DNA from: Nectonema munidae
Taxonomy: Eukaryota > Nematomorpha > Nectonematoida > Nectonematidae
Length of the DNA stretch: 64,000 bases
Direction: 5' to 3'
Assembly (NCBI GenBank): GCA_030549495.1
Contig: JAUIRK010001051.1
Location: 682,001-746,000, forward strand
The notes beneath the pieces are model-generated. The model searched no databases. It was given only the letters and a program-made list of their open reading frames with translations, and was not told where the DNA came from. The position numbers and the translations under genes were made by a program. This document shows positions 1 through 11,800 of the stretch, in pieces (the stretch's first letter is position 1; each line of letters opens with the position of its first letter).

Positions 1-365
1 ACTACCAAAGTTTAGTGGCGACAGCGAACAAAAATTCGCAAAAGCTCTTCGACAAAAGTGAAGACGAAACACTGAATGCAGATATCAAGCGCTTATTCAA
101 CGACAAGGTCAATGTCTTCACTCCGGTCCACCCCAATTCCTCGGCCATCTTGGACGCGCTGATCAAGTACTCTTTGAAAAGCGTGCATGAAAGTCTGCGC
201 TTGCAATCCTTCTCTCAACGCGGCTTCCGGCAAGTTTGCATAGACTTGTCCTATCTACGTTGCTACCTCTGGAAATTCGTGACGGATGAGATCATTCTGT
301 ACGCCTTAGTTGACGAAATTTTTGCAAGTACTCAACTCAGATGCATTTATCCCCGATCTGAATAA
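1..365 (+). CDS. VPS51: VPS51 homologue, C-terminal end (terminal exon, truncated by window)
   Basis: This is the 3' end of a gene that enters from the left edge. The frame is open from base 3 to a TAA at 363-365. VPS51 is a subunit of the GARP and EARP complexes, which tether endosome-derived vesicles at the trans-Golgi and at recycling endosomes. The residues NVFTPVHPNSS, SLKSVHESLRL, YLWKFVTDE and LVDEIFASTQLRC align in order with the end of human VPS51 as I remember it (SLKTLLECVRLRTF, LYLWRFVADE, LLDEVVASAALRC). The protein ends only about eight residues after the last conserved block, close to the family norm. AATAAA overlaps the stop (361-366) and recurs near 659. The exon is richer in G+C than the DNA after it. 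The upstream exons lie outside the window. Confidence comes from the ordered run of matches. Confidence 0.8.
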   Translation, partial: YQSLVATANKNSQKLFDKSEDETLNADIKRLFNDKVNVFTPVHPNSSAILDALIKYSLKSVHESLRLQSFSQRGFRQVCIDLSYLRCYLWKFVTDEIILYALVDEIFASTQLRCIYPRSE

Positions 366-790
366 AGAAAAGATGTGTACACTTCTCTACTATTCCACTC
401 GATATCATATATACAGCTCACATCCTTTAGTTTTCAAACCACATCCGGGTTTTAAGTACCCATATCGGTTTTTTCTTTTAGGATCTGGATTTTTGTTCTT
501 TTGTGAATAGTGCACTTAAAAGTTATTTTGACTTCAATCCATAAAGACTTTCTTGTTTATCGAACTTCACTCATAATTATATAAGATTTCATATCCTGTT
601 TTTATTCAGATATTGTTTCTATATACGTGATCAGTAATTATTCTTGAATTTTATGTCAATAAATTTATTTGTGTAATAATAAACCTTGAATTAAAAGATA
701 AACTCTCTTCTTAATTTAAGGAAGTTGTCGATCAGGTTTTAAAAAGTCAAGTTGTCTGGTTACTGATTTTTGTTTGATGTGAGTGAGTAT
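366..790. other. 3' UTR and AT-rich spacer after VPS51
   Basis: No coding region is visible. A second AATAAA near 659 is a likely polyadenylation signal for VPS51. The rest is AT-rich DNA leading into the inverted repeat that begins near 790-850. Confidence 0.4.
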
Positions 791-851
791 TTTCGCTTTA
801 AATGAAACTCCGAAAATGAACTAGCATCACCTTTTTGGTGAGGAGCATACC

Positions 852-3422
852 ATACAAAATTAGAAACAATGTGATATATCGCAAGTGAATAAACATTGAC
901 CTACGCTAAAGTTATGTGCATTTAAATATTTCACTACTAGTTGACTTGAAACTACTTTTAGCTTCACGATTTTTCAATTTTTTAGGAATGTCAGTGTAAT
1001 AAGTGTTTTCACAAGTTACAATTATCCTTGAGCATCACTGGCTGTTTAACATGCTTCCACATACTTTGTAAATACAGATTAGAGTGGTCCAAAAAGTTTT
1101 TTTTAAAGGCTGCACATGACACTTGAAAAAAGCTTAATGCAATAACAAACGAGCTAAAAAGAGAAAATATGTCGTAATATAATTTGTGTTTTTATTTATG
1201 AAAAAATTAACTGAAACACACATAAATATGTTACTTAGAAAGTCCAGCAACCAATGTAACTTTATTGGCATCAGAAAACAGATGCCTATGCTCTTTAACA
1301 ACTTGCAGTAAGTACTGGAGCTGTTCTTGGTTAAGTTACGGTTGAAGTCTTGAATCAGCTTGATTGCCCTTTCAGCAACTTTTCTGAAATGCATAATTTT
1401 AGCAGCCTTCTGAAAGTCTGCATTATTATCAGCCCACTAGGAGGAATTCCTAGGAATGTTTGTGGCAGATCCAGAGTTTCAAAAAAACGCACCGTGTTCT
1501 TGGTGACAAAATCGCTGATCTGCTTTCTCTCATAATCTGCTTGATTGAGGGCGTTACAACGTCTTGGTGGAACCTCTGAACCCTTCTTTTCTACAATGTT
1601 ATGAGCCATCAGCTTTTTCTGCTCTTTTGTCACACTAGAGTCAAAGAATGCCAAGCCAACCATTTCTTCACTTAAGTACCAAAGATCTTGGCCAAAAGAT
1701 TTTAAATCTCTGAATTGCTATACGTTGGCAGCTTTTTGAGGAATGTCAAATCATTTTTAGGAGATTTGGCTGGTGATGGCACTTCAAACAAGACTTTCGT
1801 GTAGGGAAGTTTTCCCAAACTCTTTCAGACCAACGCCCACCAAAGTTTCAAAAACTTTTCTAACGCCCCCAATTAAAAAATTGATACACAAATACATAAA
1901 AAATGTTTTATTTAAAAAGTTAGATATATGTTTTTTTTTTTTTGAATGCGATGAATGAGTTTGATGTTTATTTGCTAAGGCTTCTATACTTGGTTCTATG
2001 CTGCTGAGAAGGAGTCTCAAGTCGCCTCTGCTTGCGATTTGCAAACGATTTCTTTGTCTGCTGAGAAGCTGTGCTATGACACTAAAACTGCGTTCAGCCA
2101 TATGCGTAGTAGGAAAAGCAACGAAAAAATCTTAATGTTTCTTTTTTTTCTTATTCCCTTTAGGTTGAATCCAAAAGGTTTGATATGATTGTTTGAAGAG
2201 AGGCTTCAACTCGAAGTCATATTTTAAGAGAATCAATTCTTCTTGCGTTTCACAATTGGGTTTCATCAGTTGTATCATAAAGAAAAGGATTGATGAGCCA
2301 GTCAGGTATAGATCATGAGATCTAAATGTCATGTTTTTGTGTAGAAAGGTCAAATGCTCACGATAAACAAGGAGATCATCTATTGCAGCACAATCAAACG
2401 TAAAGTCTTTTTTGAGCATATTCAAATTTGAAAATTGGGATAGCTCTCTTAATGAGATTAACCTCAGATTATTGCAGATTTAGCTCGTTAAATATGGTGA
2501 ACAGGTCTGTCAAGTAGGCCACATCACTTTTGCAAGCTATGAGCTCATAGAGAGTAAAACCGCTTCAACGAATTTGCTCTTGATAACCACCGTACTTCGG
2601 TGTGTAAAAGCAAGCGATCAAATTCTTCATTGTTGGCTTTGCAAAGTTGACGAAATAATCTTTTTGAATATAATAACTTTGTCTTTGAACTTTCTGCCAT
2701 TTTCAAAATGAGAAAAACAAAGTTATAGCTTTGAATAAAGCAAATAGAAAAGAAGTAAAAAAATGATGAATGATTAGAGCTCAAACGCGGTTGCTCTTTA
2801 GTTGATTTGAATCAAGCTTTTTAACATCAAACACAGAAAATACTTTGTTTTAGCTTTCAAAAGAGTAATGCAGTTAATGAGTAATTTGCTTTGACGTCTG
2901 TATCTGTGAATAATGTGCAAGCTATGTGAACGTTAGGGGAATAAAAAGGTCAGAGAACAATAACAGAAACATGTGGAGAGAAGTACACATCATACATAAG
3001 CTTTTGTGAAAGCTCTCTTTTATTTACACATGTTGAACGTATTATTCCGAGTTATCACGAGTTTCAATTTTTTTAAGGAGTTTTAAAATTAAAAGACATT
3101 TTTATTGATCATAATAAAATTTCTGTTGACTAACCTGTGAAAATTTCTGTTTCTCGAAATTTATCCCAGTACCTTTTTTAAAAGATGAATGCGCTATTTA
3201 TTTTTTTATTTTTGAACAATAATAAAAGGAAAGAAATCGATTTTATTTATTTTTCAAATGTCTTAAGTTTTTTTTGAAAGTTTTCAGTTTAAAAAATTGA
3301 AAAATCGTGAAGCTGAAAGTAGTTTCAAGTCAATTAGTAGTGAAATATTTAAATGCGCATAACTTTAGCGTACCTCAATGTTTATTCACTTGCGATATAT
3401 CAAATTGTTTATATTTTTGTAT
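852..3422 (-). mobile_element. Decayed hAT-related element between long inverted repeats
   Basis: Two inverted copies of the same sequence bound this region. The core match is 852-983 against 3290-3422, roughly 90 percent by eye over about 120 bp, with weaker similarity outward to about 790 and 3490. Between them, on the minus strand, lie broken coding blocks: a hAT middle part (TEVRWLSRANSLKRF, near 2545-2640), a segment with DFELKPLFKQSYQTFW (near 2160-2230), and the hAT C-terminal dimerisation end (AERSFSVIAQLLSRQRNRL to THSSH, near 1945-2101). Downstream on the same strand is a second protein-like block. Frameshifts and stops separate the blocks, so the element is dead. No clear 8-bp target duplication was found. 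Confidence 0.65.
1230..1740 (-). pseudogene. Relic of an uncharacterised invertebrate transposon-associated protein
   Basis: On the minus strand the reading LWYLSEEMVGLAFFDSSV, then ADYERKQISDFVTKNTVRFF, then VAERAIKLIQDFNRNLT, ending near VTLVAGLSK, resembles a repetitive uncharacterised protein that I remember from many arthropod and cnidarian genomes. At least two frameshifts interrupt it: one before LWYLSEE and one after RNLTKN. It follows the hAT C-terminus directly on the same strand. It could be a second ORF of one element or a separate insertion. No function can be assigned. Confidence 0.4.
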
Positions 3423-3599
3423 CATCTGCTTCCCAACAAAAAGACTCGCTCTGAAAAGCATTTTCCTATCCTTCTTAAACTTGATATTCATCCTCTCTAA
3501 GTTCATTTTACCAACCACGCATTTTAAGTTTAAATACATTTTTTCCGCCATTTGTTGGGAACTTATCGAAGAAAACTAAATACGCAATTTTTTATGTCC

Positions 3600-5261
3600 C
3601 GTGGAAGATATCTACACTCAGGAGCGTTGATAAGAGCGGCAAAGTACTGAACACACACAGCCTCTCCCCCTAATGGCATTTTGTTTTGATTATATTGACA
3701 TTGATAAAGGATATAATCTTTGCGATATTTTTATTTTAGTGTCCTGGGGGAGAAATTTACTTTTGAAAAATTGAATCAAAGTATATTTTCCAACAACCTA
3801 AATAAAAATAAGAGATATTATGAAGAAGATGATTAGTCAATCAATTATTTAGTTGCGTAATTTATGAGTTAATCTTTTATATTATTATTATGAACGTTGT
3901 GTCGTAATAGTTAGCATACTGTTGTATCAATTGAAAAATCCTCAATCTCCACTTTTATAGCATAAGCTAGTAGATTATTTTGGATGTGTGCGCTCACTAA
4001 AAGAAAAATTGTTTCAAATTGTCAGACATTTTACACAAATTTCAGCCGTAGTCATTTTAACATAAGTTAGTTCGTTTTTTATAGCGTTCTCAGAGAAAAC
4101 ACACGCAAAAATAGACTCTAAAAAAATTAAAAAAGCTAATAAAATTCAGATTTCTGAATCAAATGCCATTTGATTCTTGATATTATGAGACATGTTGTTT
4201 CTATTCGATGCGTTTCCGCATTCCTTGAAAGTGGCATAGTTTTATTGCAGACATGATCTCTGATATGTTTGTAAAATTTTAAAGCAAAACAGGGGGCCCT
4301 AGTATTTTTAAGGGCGCTACAGCTTTTCTCAATGCGCGGATAATTGACCCTAAGGCCCCAATTTGCCTACACCACTGATCAAGTGTAAAGTTATTTTAAG
4401 CAAAATGTGAAAATAAAATTGTCGCGATTATTTTTTTATAGGCAAATTTATTTAATAATATTTTAGGCTTTCTTATTTTTATTTAAAATCGAGCAAACAA
4501 AAGAAAATTAGCCGTGTTTATGTCTGTGATTGCGGGCGTTAATCATAGAAAACAAACACGAAGGTAGAAAAGATGAAACTTAATAGCGATGGGTCTTTGA
4601 ATCAATATAAGTTATATGCTATGCAAAAATTTTGAGCGGGAATGTGATTGGGTCAGGCACGCAAATATTTCAAAATTTAGACCGCGATATATTTTTCCAT
4701 TTACATAACTTTAATGCGTCAAGAAAGATTTCTATGTCTTTTGACAATCAAATCTAAACAAAGCACTCATCTTAAGTACTGTATTTGTGCAAAGCTTGAC
4801 AGAGAAAAAAGGAGTTCAAAAGCTTGTTAGAAGATAAATGAGCTAAATTTTTTAAATGTTTGAAATATTACTTTACAAGCGGAAGTGAATTGGCTTTAAC
4901 TTTGTGTTTAAAAAACACATTTTTAGCCAAAATGTTTGAATACATGCTTTATCATTAACAAAAATGTACTGATCCACACTATCTTTTAGATCGACTTAGT
5001 GGTTCATGCCGAAAAAAGAGTCAAAATCACTGGACTAGTGTATGCAAATATGAGAATAATTTTTTTATTTATACCGCAAATCAATGACTGTTGTGGGATG
5101 CGTTAAACGGATACAATTTGACTTTGAGCAGTAAAAAAAGTGTGATAATTGCAATCATCACAAAATAGTAGTGCATTTGGGAATAAAAGCAGAGCTGATA
5201 AAATTCCCAACAGGGGAAGGAGATGCATTGATGTGTGTGGCATTTGCTGGGCGCGCGTCAT
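3600..5261. other. AT-rich intergenic DNA with a transposon end
   Basis: No gene is seen. Around 4290-4380 a GC-rich patch ends in ACACCACTGATC, which looks like the terminus of an old DNA transposon (reverse complement CAGTGGTGTAGGCAAATTGG). TTTATT at 5064-5069 reads as AATAAA on the minus strand and is the likely polyadenylation signal of the PDK1-like gene. Confidence 0.35.
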
Positions 5262-6272
5262 CTACTTTTTGTTGCTGGCGCTGATCATCTGGCACCACTC
5301 ACCGGCTTTGCCCTCGCGATCCTCAAAGGTGTAGGTGCGTTGCGCTGTCACCAAATCGAAGGCCTTGAACGACTTCAGCCTCGTCTGCACGTCCGCTGTC
5401 AACTCTATTTCCGCCTTCAACTTCATCGCCTTTGGGTCGATGTAAAGAAGGGTGTTGTTGTCGGTGAGGATAAGAAGGCGCGTTTGTGAAAACAGTTTGG
5501 CACGCATCATTACGTAGCTCTGCTTCAAAACCTTCTGCCCGTTCGTGAATCGCGCGAAGCAGGGCTTTTTGAGGTGTGAGCGCTCTTCTTGCTTCAGGCC
5601 ATTACCCAAAGCGGCAGGCTCCGTTGTACTTCCTTCAACTTCATCGCTGTTGTGATTCGTGAGACTCAAGGCGTGAAGGGCATTGATGTGTTCTTCTGAG
5701 AAGCCCGGGGGCAGCGAAGTGCCTGATTTTGGTGGCACTGCTTTCGAGAGGCCTACTTCAGAATTGGGTTCATTTTTAGAGAATGGGGGAGGAGTAGTTG
5801 TTGACAAGGCTTGCCAGGCCACATCCTTGAAAAATGAATGCGAAGTGAATTCGTAGAATGTCTCGTACGTAGAAGCGATGCGCTGCTTTGGATCTAAACG
5901 CAGAAGTGCACTGATCAAATCTTTCAATTGCGCGCATCCTTTACGCGAGGATTCTTCTTTTTCTGGAAAGGAGTATTGCAATTTCAGAATTTGTTGGAAA
6001 GTGGAAAACTCTGAAGAGGAGGTGAAAGGCAGGCAGCCAAACGCCAATTTAAAGATGAGAATGCCCAGAGCCCAGAAGTCCAGAGAAAGCGTCTGCGCTT
6101 GCCCCTGCAAAACTTCTGGGGATACGAACGCCGCACTGCCAACGAAAGAAACCGAAGGAAAAGATGCCGCATCGTCAGGAGAGAGAAAAGCGGCGGAACC
6201 GAAGTCGCACAAGAGACAATGCCAGTTGGCGTCAAGCAAAACATTTTCCGGCTTCAAGTCTCTATGAATGAT
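5262..6272 (-). CDS. PDPK1: PDK1-like gene, coding exon 2 (C-lobe and PH domain)
   Basis: This exon encodes IIHRDLKPEN through to the stop, 337 codons including the terminator. It covers the catalytic loop, the DFG motif, the activation loop, the rest of the C-lobe, a serine- and proline-rich linker (STTTPPPFSKNEPNS) and the PH domain. The linker and PH domain are the least conserved parts by eye. Confidence 0.85.
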   Translation of the reverse strand: MIHRDLKPENVLLDANWHCLLCDFGSAAFLSPDDAASFPSVSFVGSAAFVSPEVLQGQAQTLSLDFWALGILIFKLAFGCLPFTSSSEFSTFQQILKLQYSFPEKEESSRKGCAQLKDLISALLRLDPKQRIASTYETFYEFTSHSFFKDVAWQALSTTTPPPFSKNEPNSEVGLSKAVPPKSGTSLPPGFSEEHINALHALSLTNHNSDEVEGSTTEPAALGNGLKQEERSHLKKPCFARFTNGQKVLKQSYVMMRAKLFSQTRLLILTDNNTLLYIDPKAMKLKAEIELTADVQTRLKSFKAFDLVTAQRTYTFEDREGKAGEWCQMISASNKK

Positions 6273-8808
6273 CTAAAAAATGAGAAATCAAACTCTCAAT
6301 ACTTTTGCGCGACAATTGTTTTACGTGTACAAAATGTACACATATGCTGAATAAAACATTACTTATCAATGGACACTTCTTTTGGAAAAACAAATAATCA
6401 TTCAGACATTTTTATAATCAAAAATTCTTCCTTTAATTTTCATTGAAAGTAAATCTACGTGTTTTCAAAAGTGAAGCAAAACAGAATGAAAGCCGTTGAA
6501 ATGATATTGATGTGTTTGAGAAGCACTTATTTATACATATTGCATAGGCTTAACATTACGAATGCCTACACCTAAATATTGATGAAGTTAATGCAGATAA
6601 AACATTTATAAAATTTAGTATCCCTGCAATATTAAAAATATAATTCAAAGAACATTTGATTTATGAAGGTCTTCTAATGTGTTAGTAAATATTTTTTATA
6701 CTAAGAAAATAATAGCAGTTCAAAACTCTACTCCTAGTGTGTACATTCTCTACACCAAAACACGTTTGAGTACACGCTTTATTCCATTGAAAATGACAAA
6801 ATATGGGCGTTTGTTGTATTCGAAGCCTCTCCCACGCTGTAGAAGACACTAGCAGCGCCTAGGTGACAGACAAGAAAGGAACGAAGTATTTGGTATATAC
6901 AATGCGTGCCCCGCGCGTAATAAAGATATTGAAAAACATGATTAAATTACGGCTAATGCAGACTTATAGTTTGCACCCATCGAGCAATCCATGAATGAAG
7001 GTTAACGTTTGAAAGTTTGTCACCTTTGATGCACACCATAACCACGAATTTGTTGAGCTACATATGATAATTACTTTATTGAAAATAAAATTTTTAACTT
7101 CTAACATTTTAAGAGCCTCATTTTGTGTTTCGGTAGTTTTAAAAGCACCTTCTTCAATATACTCAGCATAGAAAATTGAAAAGAAGAGAGATGCGACTAT
7201 TACGTATCAAGTTTCTTACGCTGACTATACTGAAGAAAAACTAGTGACATGTGTATCCAAGTATATACAAGATGATTCTTTGTTTTTCTGCGTTACTAAT
7301 CCAGTTTGATAAGATTTCCTTGCCAAAATTTTTTAAAATATAATTTTAAGCAACAACACATCTTAGAACAGAGTGAACAATCCATTCATTTGATCATTCA
7401 TTTGATGAGAGGATGAGAAAAAAACATTTAGCTCCTAATTGCTTTTTATAAGCGGGAATCGCTGGTTTAGTTTCGAAAAATTAATATGATAGCATCAAGG
7501 ACAAACTCTCTAAAAATAAAAAAATACTGTGCAAACAGTTTCTCCTTTGCTTCCCTTATATGCGTCCCATATAATTGAGGCAGTCAACTCTCAAAGAGAT
7601 TGGAAGCGTGTGTTGTATGTTTTTCTGACATTCACACGACAACAACGACTCACTGTCTTCAGCGAACCAAATTTTCTCTCACCTGCCTGTATAATTCGAC
7701 AGACCAATCATGTGATCCTATTTTTTATGCCACACCTAGATAACTGTCAGTTAACAGTAACTGAAACAATTATGACAGCAACAGATTACACAAATATCTA
7801 CACATCTATCGAAAGAGCAAAATTACTGCAGACTCGTAACAAAAATCAAAAATTTTTAAATATTGGGAATTTAGATGTAATATTAATATTTTATAATGTA
7901 TAACTTCGTGTATTGTCATTCGGTCTGAAGAAATTATTTTATCCTAAACTATTGATACTTCTGAAACTCTAAACTCTAAACTCTATATAAGGTGGTGTAT
8001 TGATGATTAGTTAATCCGACAAATTCACAATTTGGCAAAAATTTCCATGAAAGCTCTGGGATTGGCTGACAATTTTTCTAACTCTTCTGCATGCTGGTTT
8101 GAGGCTTCTGCTTTTTTAAGAGCAATTCATTTGTATAACAAAAAATCCAACGTATTAGATCAAAAATTCAATTCTGTTTATCTACAGAATACAGAACATT
8201 AATTTATTTATTAAAAGTAGTTTGGGGGATTTAAATTTGATATTGCATTAAGGGTAAAAAGTTGGGTGTGAGGGAGAAATCAGAATCTCTGTGAAAAGTC
8301 ACAGAGAAGAAAGGGATTTAAATAACAAAAGCAAAACCTGCAAGCCGTGTAGGTAGTGGAGAGCATGCGCTATTTCAGCGGTGTAGAACGTGACTGCTTC
8401 CCGACTGAAAGTCTTGGCTCGAGCCAGCTGATTGGATAAGTCTCCATTGGGAGCGTACGTCATGACAAAGAATAAGCGCTCGCTATCCTGAAAAGTAGCG
8501 ACCAACTCAACGAAGTTGGCGCCGCCACAGCTGCGGACAGTGCTTAAGTCGCTTTCCTTTGCCTTGGCCGCCAACCTCAGAAGCACGTGCTTTTCGACGC
8601 GCGCACACATGGCCTTGTTGTGTCGGAGCAAGTGCCGCTTTTCCGAAACCTTGATGGCGTACTTCTCGCGCGAGGAGAGCTGCTCGGTCAGGTAGACGGT
8701 GGAGAAGGAGCCCTCTCCGAGCAAACTCACGAAGACGAAGTTCTTGACTGAGCTGAAGGAAGGCGGTGAGAGGGACTCAGTCGTCTGCTCCCTTGGACAC
8801 GACGCCAT
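5262..8808 (-). CDS. PDPK1: 3-phosphoinositide-dependent protein kinase 1 (PDK1), two coding exons
   Basis: Coding exons are 8338-8808 and 5262-6272 on the minus strand, joined at phase 0 through a GT-AG intron (donor CAG|gttttg, acceptor tttttag|ATCATT), giving 493 residues. PDK1 phosphorylates the activation loop of AKT, S6K, SGK and other AGC kinases at the plasma membrane. The kinase domain shows the glycine loop GEGSFSTV (31-38), lysine K53 in YAIK, HRDLKPEN (160-167), DFG (180-182) and the PDK1-specific loop SFVG with S199 matching human S241. A C-terminal PH domain (about 395-490, with LLILTDNNTLLYIDP and GEWCQMI) binds phosphoinositide. About 15 extra residues sit between helix C and strand 4 (LAAKAKESDLSTVRSCGG). 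I chose ATG at 8808 (gaaATGG) because the 18 residues above it look like untranslated sequence. Human PDK1 is about 556 residues. Confidence 0.9.
6273..8337 (-). other. Intron of the PDK1-like gene
   Basis: The intron is 2065 bp and AT-rich, with GT-AG borders. It contains a repeat at about 7530-7810 shared, in inverted orientation, with 35040-35460. Nothing else in it looks coding. Confidence 0.7.
7530..7810 (-). repeat. Dispersed repeat, possible LTR fragment (copy 1)
   Basis: About 95 bp at 7690-7800, reverse-complemented, matches 35160-35260 closely (shared AAAAATAGGATCACATGATT and GATTGGTCTGTCG). Both copies are followed on their sense strand by a TATA-like stretch (here in reverse complement of about 7555-7575). 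That arrangement suggests a retroelement long terminal repeat fossil, but no internal region is seen nearby. Confidence 0.3.
8338..8808 (-). CDS. PDPK1: PDK1-like gene, coding exon 1 (kinase N-lobe)
   Basis: The exon encodes 157 complete codons from ATG at 8808 to LHGLQ, and ends at a GT donor (8337-8336). It holds the glycine loop, the catalytic lysine and the hinge region (VMTYAPNGDL). A possible 3' splice site (tcgttag) lies about 17 bases before the ATG, so a 5' UTR intron or a trans-splice site is possible. Confidence 0.85.
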
Positions 8809-11800
8809 TTCTTTTCCAAGCCTAACGATTGAGAGATAGTGTTTAAAGATTTGAAAAAACAAACAAAAATCGCTCTTTCCAAAATAAGATATATATTTTA
8901 TATACTATTACAGCCCGATGTTATAAAAGAGTTCTCTCCAATTATGTGAGGCTTTTTTTGCTTTGCTATTTCAAGAGAAATCCAGTATGATGCTTCTGGT
9001 ACACTCAAAGCTAGTTGTAAAAAAAACACAAGCTTTATCAAATTTTTGTTTACTCAAACTCTTCTCACAGCGTTTGTAAAAATTGGGATCTTTAATACCA
9101 TTTTGTTTGTGCATTGATATTAAATAATGTTTCAATTTATTTGATCGTAAAGAATCATTTCCAAGCACTTTAAAGCAATAACATTGGCAAAAATTTTTAT
9201 AAATCCACATTTTATATATTTCTCGCTATATCTTCTTTTTTTCGAAGTTATTACATATAATCTAAAAAGACGAAACAAAAGTAAAATCAATAAATTAAAG
9301 GATAAATATTTGGTTATTAAAATAAAAAACAATATCTATCATTTATGTAAACATATATTTAAATATTATCCAATAAAAAATCTATGTAAAATAATTCTTT
9401 ATAAAAAGCAAAAAATTTGTTTCAAAAATTTATATATTCTTTACCCTCAAATTGCAAACATGGGTCTATGAGACCAGGTTTATTATAAAAGTTTAATTTT
9501 TGTATTGAATATACAAAATAAATTTCCTAAATTTTGATAATGCTTCTTTAGGTTTTACTATATATGACTTATTTATTGTAAAAATGACTTTTACCATTGT
9601 AGTTGGAGAAAAGATGTCAACAGTGCGTTATTGGCAAATATTGGTCCAAAAAACCGAATAATTATATTTATACTTCTCATAACAAATAATCAAGCTAAAT
9701 TGCATAGAATTTAAAAAATTAATTAAATTTAATTAATTTTTTTTTATTACATTAATTTTAATAAATGTTAATTGTATGGAAAAATGCTTCAACAATTAAT
9801 GATACAGAAATGTTTTTCATTCTGAAAAAATACTATAGCAAAAAAACTCAATACCAAAAAAATAATAATCTTCAACTCTATATGTAGAGTAGACATAAAG
9901 GATTTGAAAAAATATAGCTTGCTTCTTTATTGTAGAAAATGAGCAATGTTCTACGGTAACAATTGCAAGGATACGTTAAATAAAGAGAGAGAGATACAAT
10001 ATTCTTATGGACAGTGGAAAAATCCTGAATATGTAAAATATTCAGGATGAATTTTCTGAAAACGGAAAAAAAAGTTGTTTGGCATCATTAGAAGCATTTG
10101 TTCAAAAGGTAAAAAATGCTCATACGAATTTTTTTGAATCTAATTAATCGGAATCAGAAAAAACTAAAAAAAAATACTCATTCCGTAATTTAGTCAAAAT
10201 TGAAATCTATGAACTCTTTTATAATATAAAAAATGTTTAAATAAATATTTAAATTTTAATATCTAATTTATTGCAAAACTTATTTTTTTTATAAAAAAAA
10301 AATTTTTTTTCCTTTGGTAATACAAATAAACTTGTAAAGCAGCATTTGTTAACTTTAATTCAATGGATCCTAGTAAACTTATGTAAATACTTCAGTACCC
10401 CATTGTGACTCCTAAAATATAAATGTTGCGTCATATATATCTCTCTTTGGTGCCCAAAATGGTCTCAATCAGAAATTCATCTAATTTTTTACTCGAGTTG
10501 AAAAAGTACAATTCTTTTCGAGTACATAAAAATTGTTTAAAAGCCAACTCTGACGAAAAATGTCGCGTTTTTTACCAATTTTGTTAAGAAAATTTTAGAG
10601 TATATGTATTTTGCTATTAACTAATAACAAAAATATATTCTGTTAACTAATAAGTTGGAGGTAACGTATTCACTCCGTAAGGAAACCGTCTTACTCCAGA
10701 AGTCGGAGAAAAACAAATTGAAAATAACTGTAAACTTGAAATTTTTTTATTTTAGTTATTAAAATAATTAATAAATAAATATATTATAATGAAATAAAAA
10801 ATTAGACACACTTTTTTGAATAAACAATTCTACTTTTTTCAATTTATACGCAGTTTATGATTTTTAAAGTTTGTTACTTTTAAAAACTAAAATTAAGGTA
10901 TCGGAATCGGTAATTGTAAAAAAGATTCGGAATAGGCTAAAATTTCGGTACATCCCTAGTTATTACCTGTCGATTTTTTTACAAAACTATGATACTTTTT
11001 TAAACTATAAAAATAATTTTGATATGATTTTACGGTAGAATAAATTGACTTAAAAATACGAATTTTATTTTTGAACCCTAGGTGGATAAAACTAAAAAGT
11101 TATGAACACGTTTTTTATCCAATCAGATGTTAGAGCTTGTGTACATCAACCTTGAAAAAAACCACAATTTTTTAAATATATATATTATATTGATATAAAC
11201 AAGTAAATTTTATAATTTCAAAAATCGATACAACTTTGTTTTTAAGTTCGATGGACCCATTTTACTAATAAAGAGAGTAAATTAGTTTTTGCATGATGAG
11301 GGTTAATACAAATGATAGATTAAATAGGTAAACTTTTTTTGTAAATATTTCAAATTTTAAAGACACTGAGTACTTAAAAATGTGGCTCAAAAACTTATGT
11401 ATTAAGCTTTAAGAAAAATAATATACTAAAACGGTTAAATTAGTTTATTATAATTTAAGTTACGTGTATCGATTAATTCAATAAAAAGACTAAACAGCTA
11501 ATATAAACTAAATTTACTATTTTTAAATATTTTTTAATTTAAAAATAAAACTTTCATTTTAGTACTGGAAACAATTAGTAATTAAAAAACATTAAGAACT
11601 CTAAATTTATGATTATAGATATTATATAAATTTTAAGGTAAAATAACTAATCTAGAGATATATCAACGAGGATTATCCTTAAAAATTTCTACATCCTCAT
11701 TCGCTGATCTTCTAAGTTTCAACATCCGTTGAAACTGCTTTTTTGTAATTTTTACTTTATGCAAAATTTTTATAAGTACGTCTTTATGATAACACATATA

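Noticed and set aside
3307-3579. Plus ORF of 90 codons as a gene
   Set aside because: It overlaps the right inverted repeat of the hAT-related element and is hydrophobic AT-rich sequence; the opposite strand looks slightly more protein-like.
5878-6350. Plus-strand ORFs of 129 and 83 codons and a minus 86-codon ORF
   Set aside because: They overlap PDK1 exon 2 in other frames and show no family motifs.
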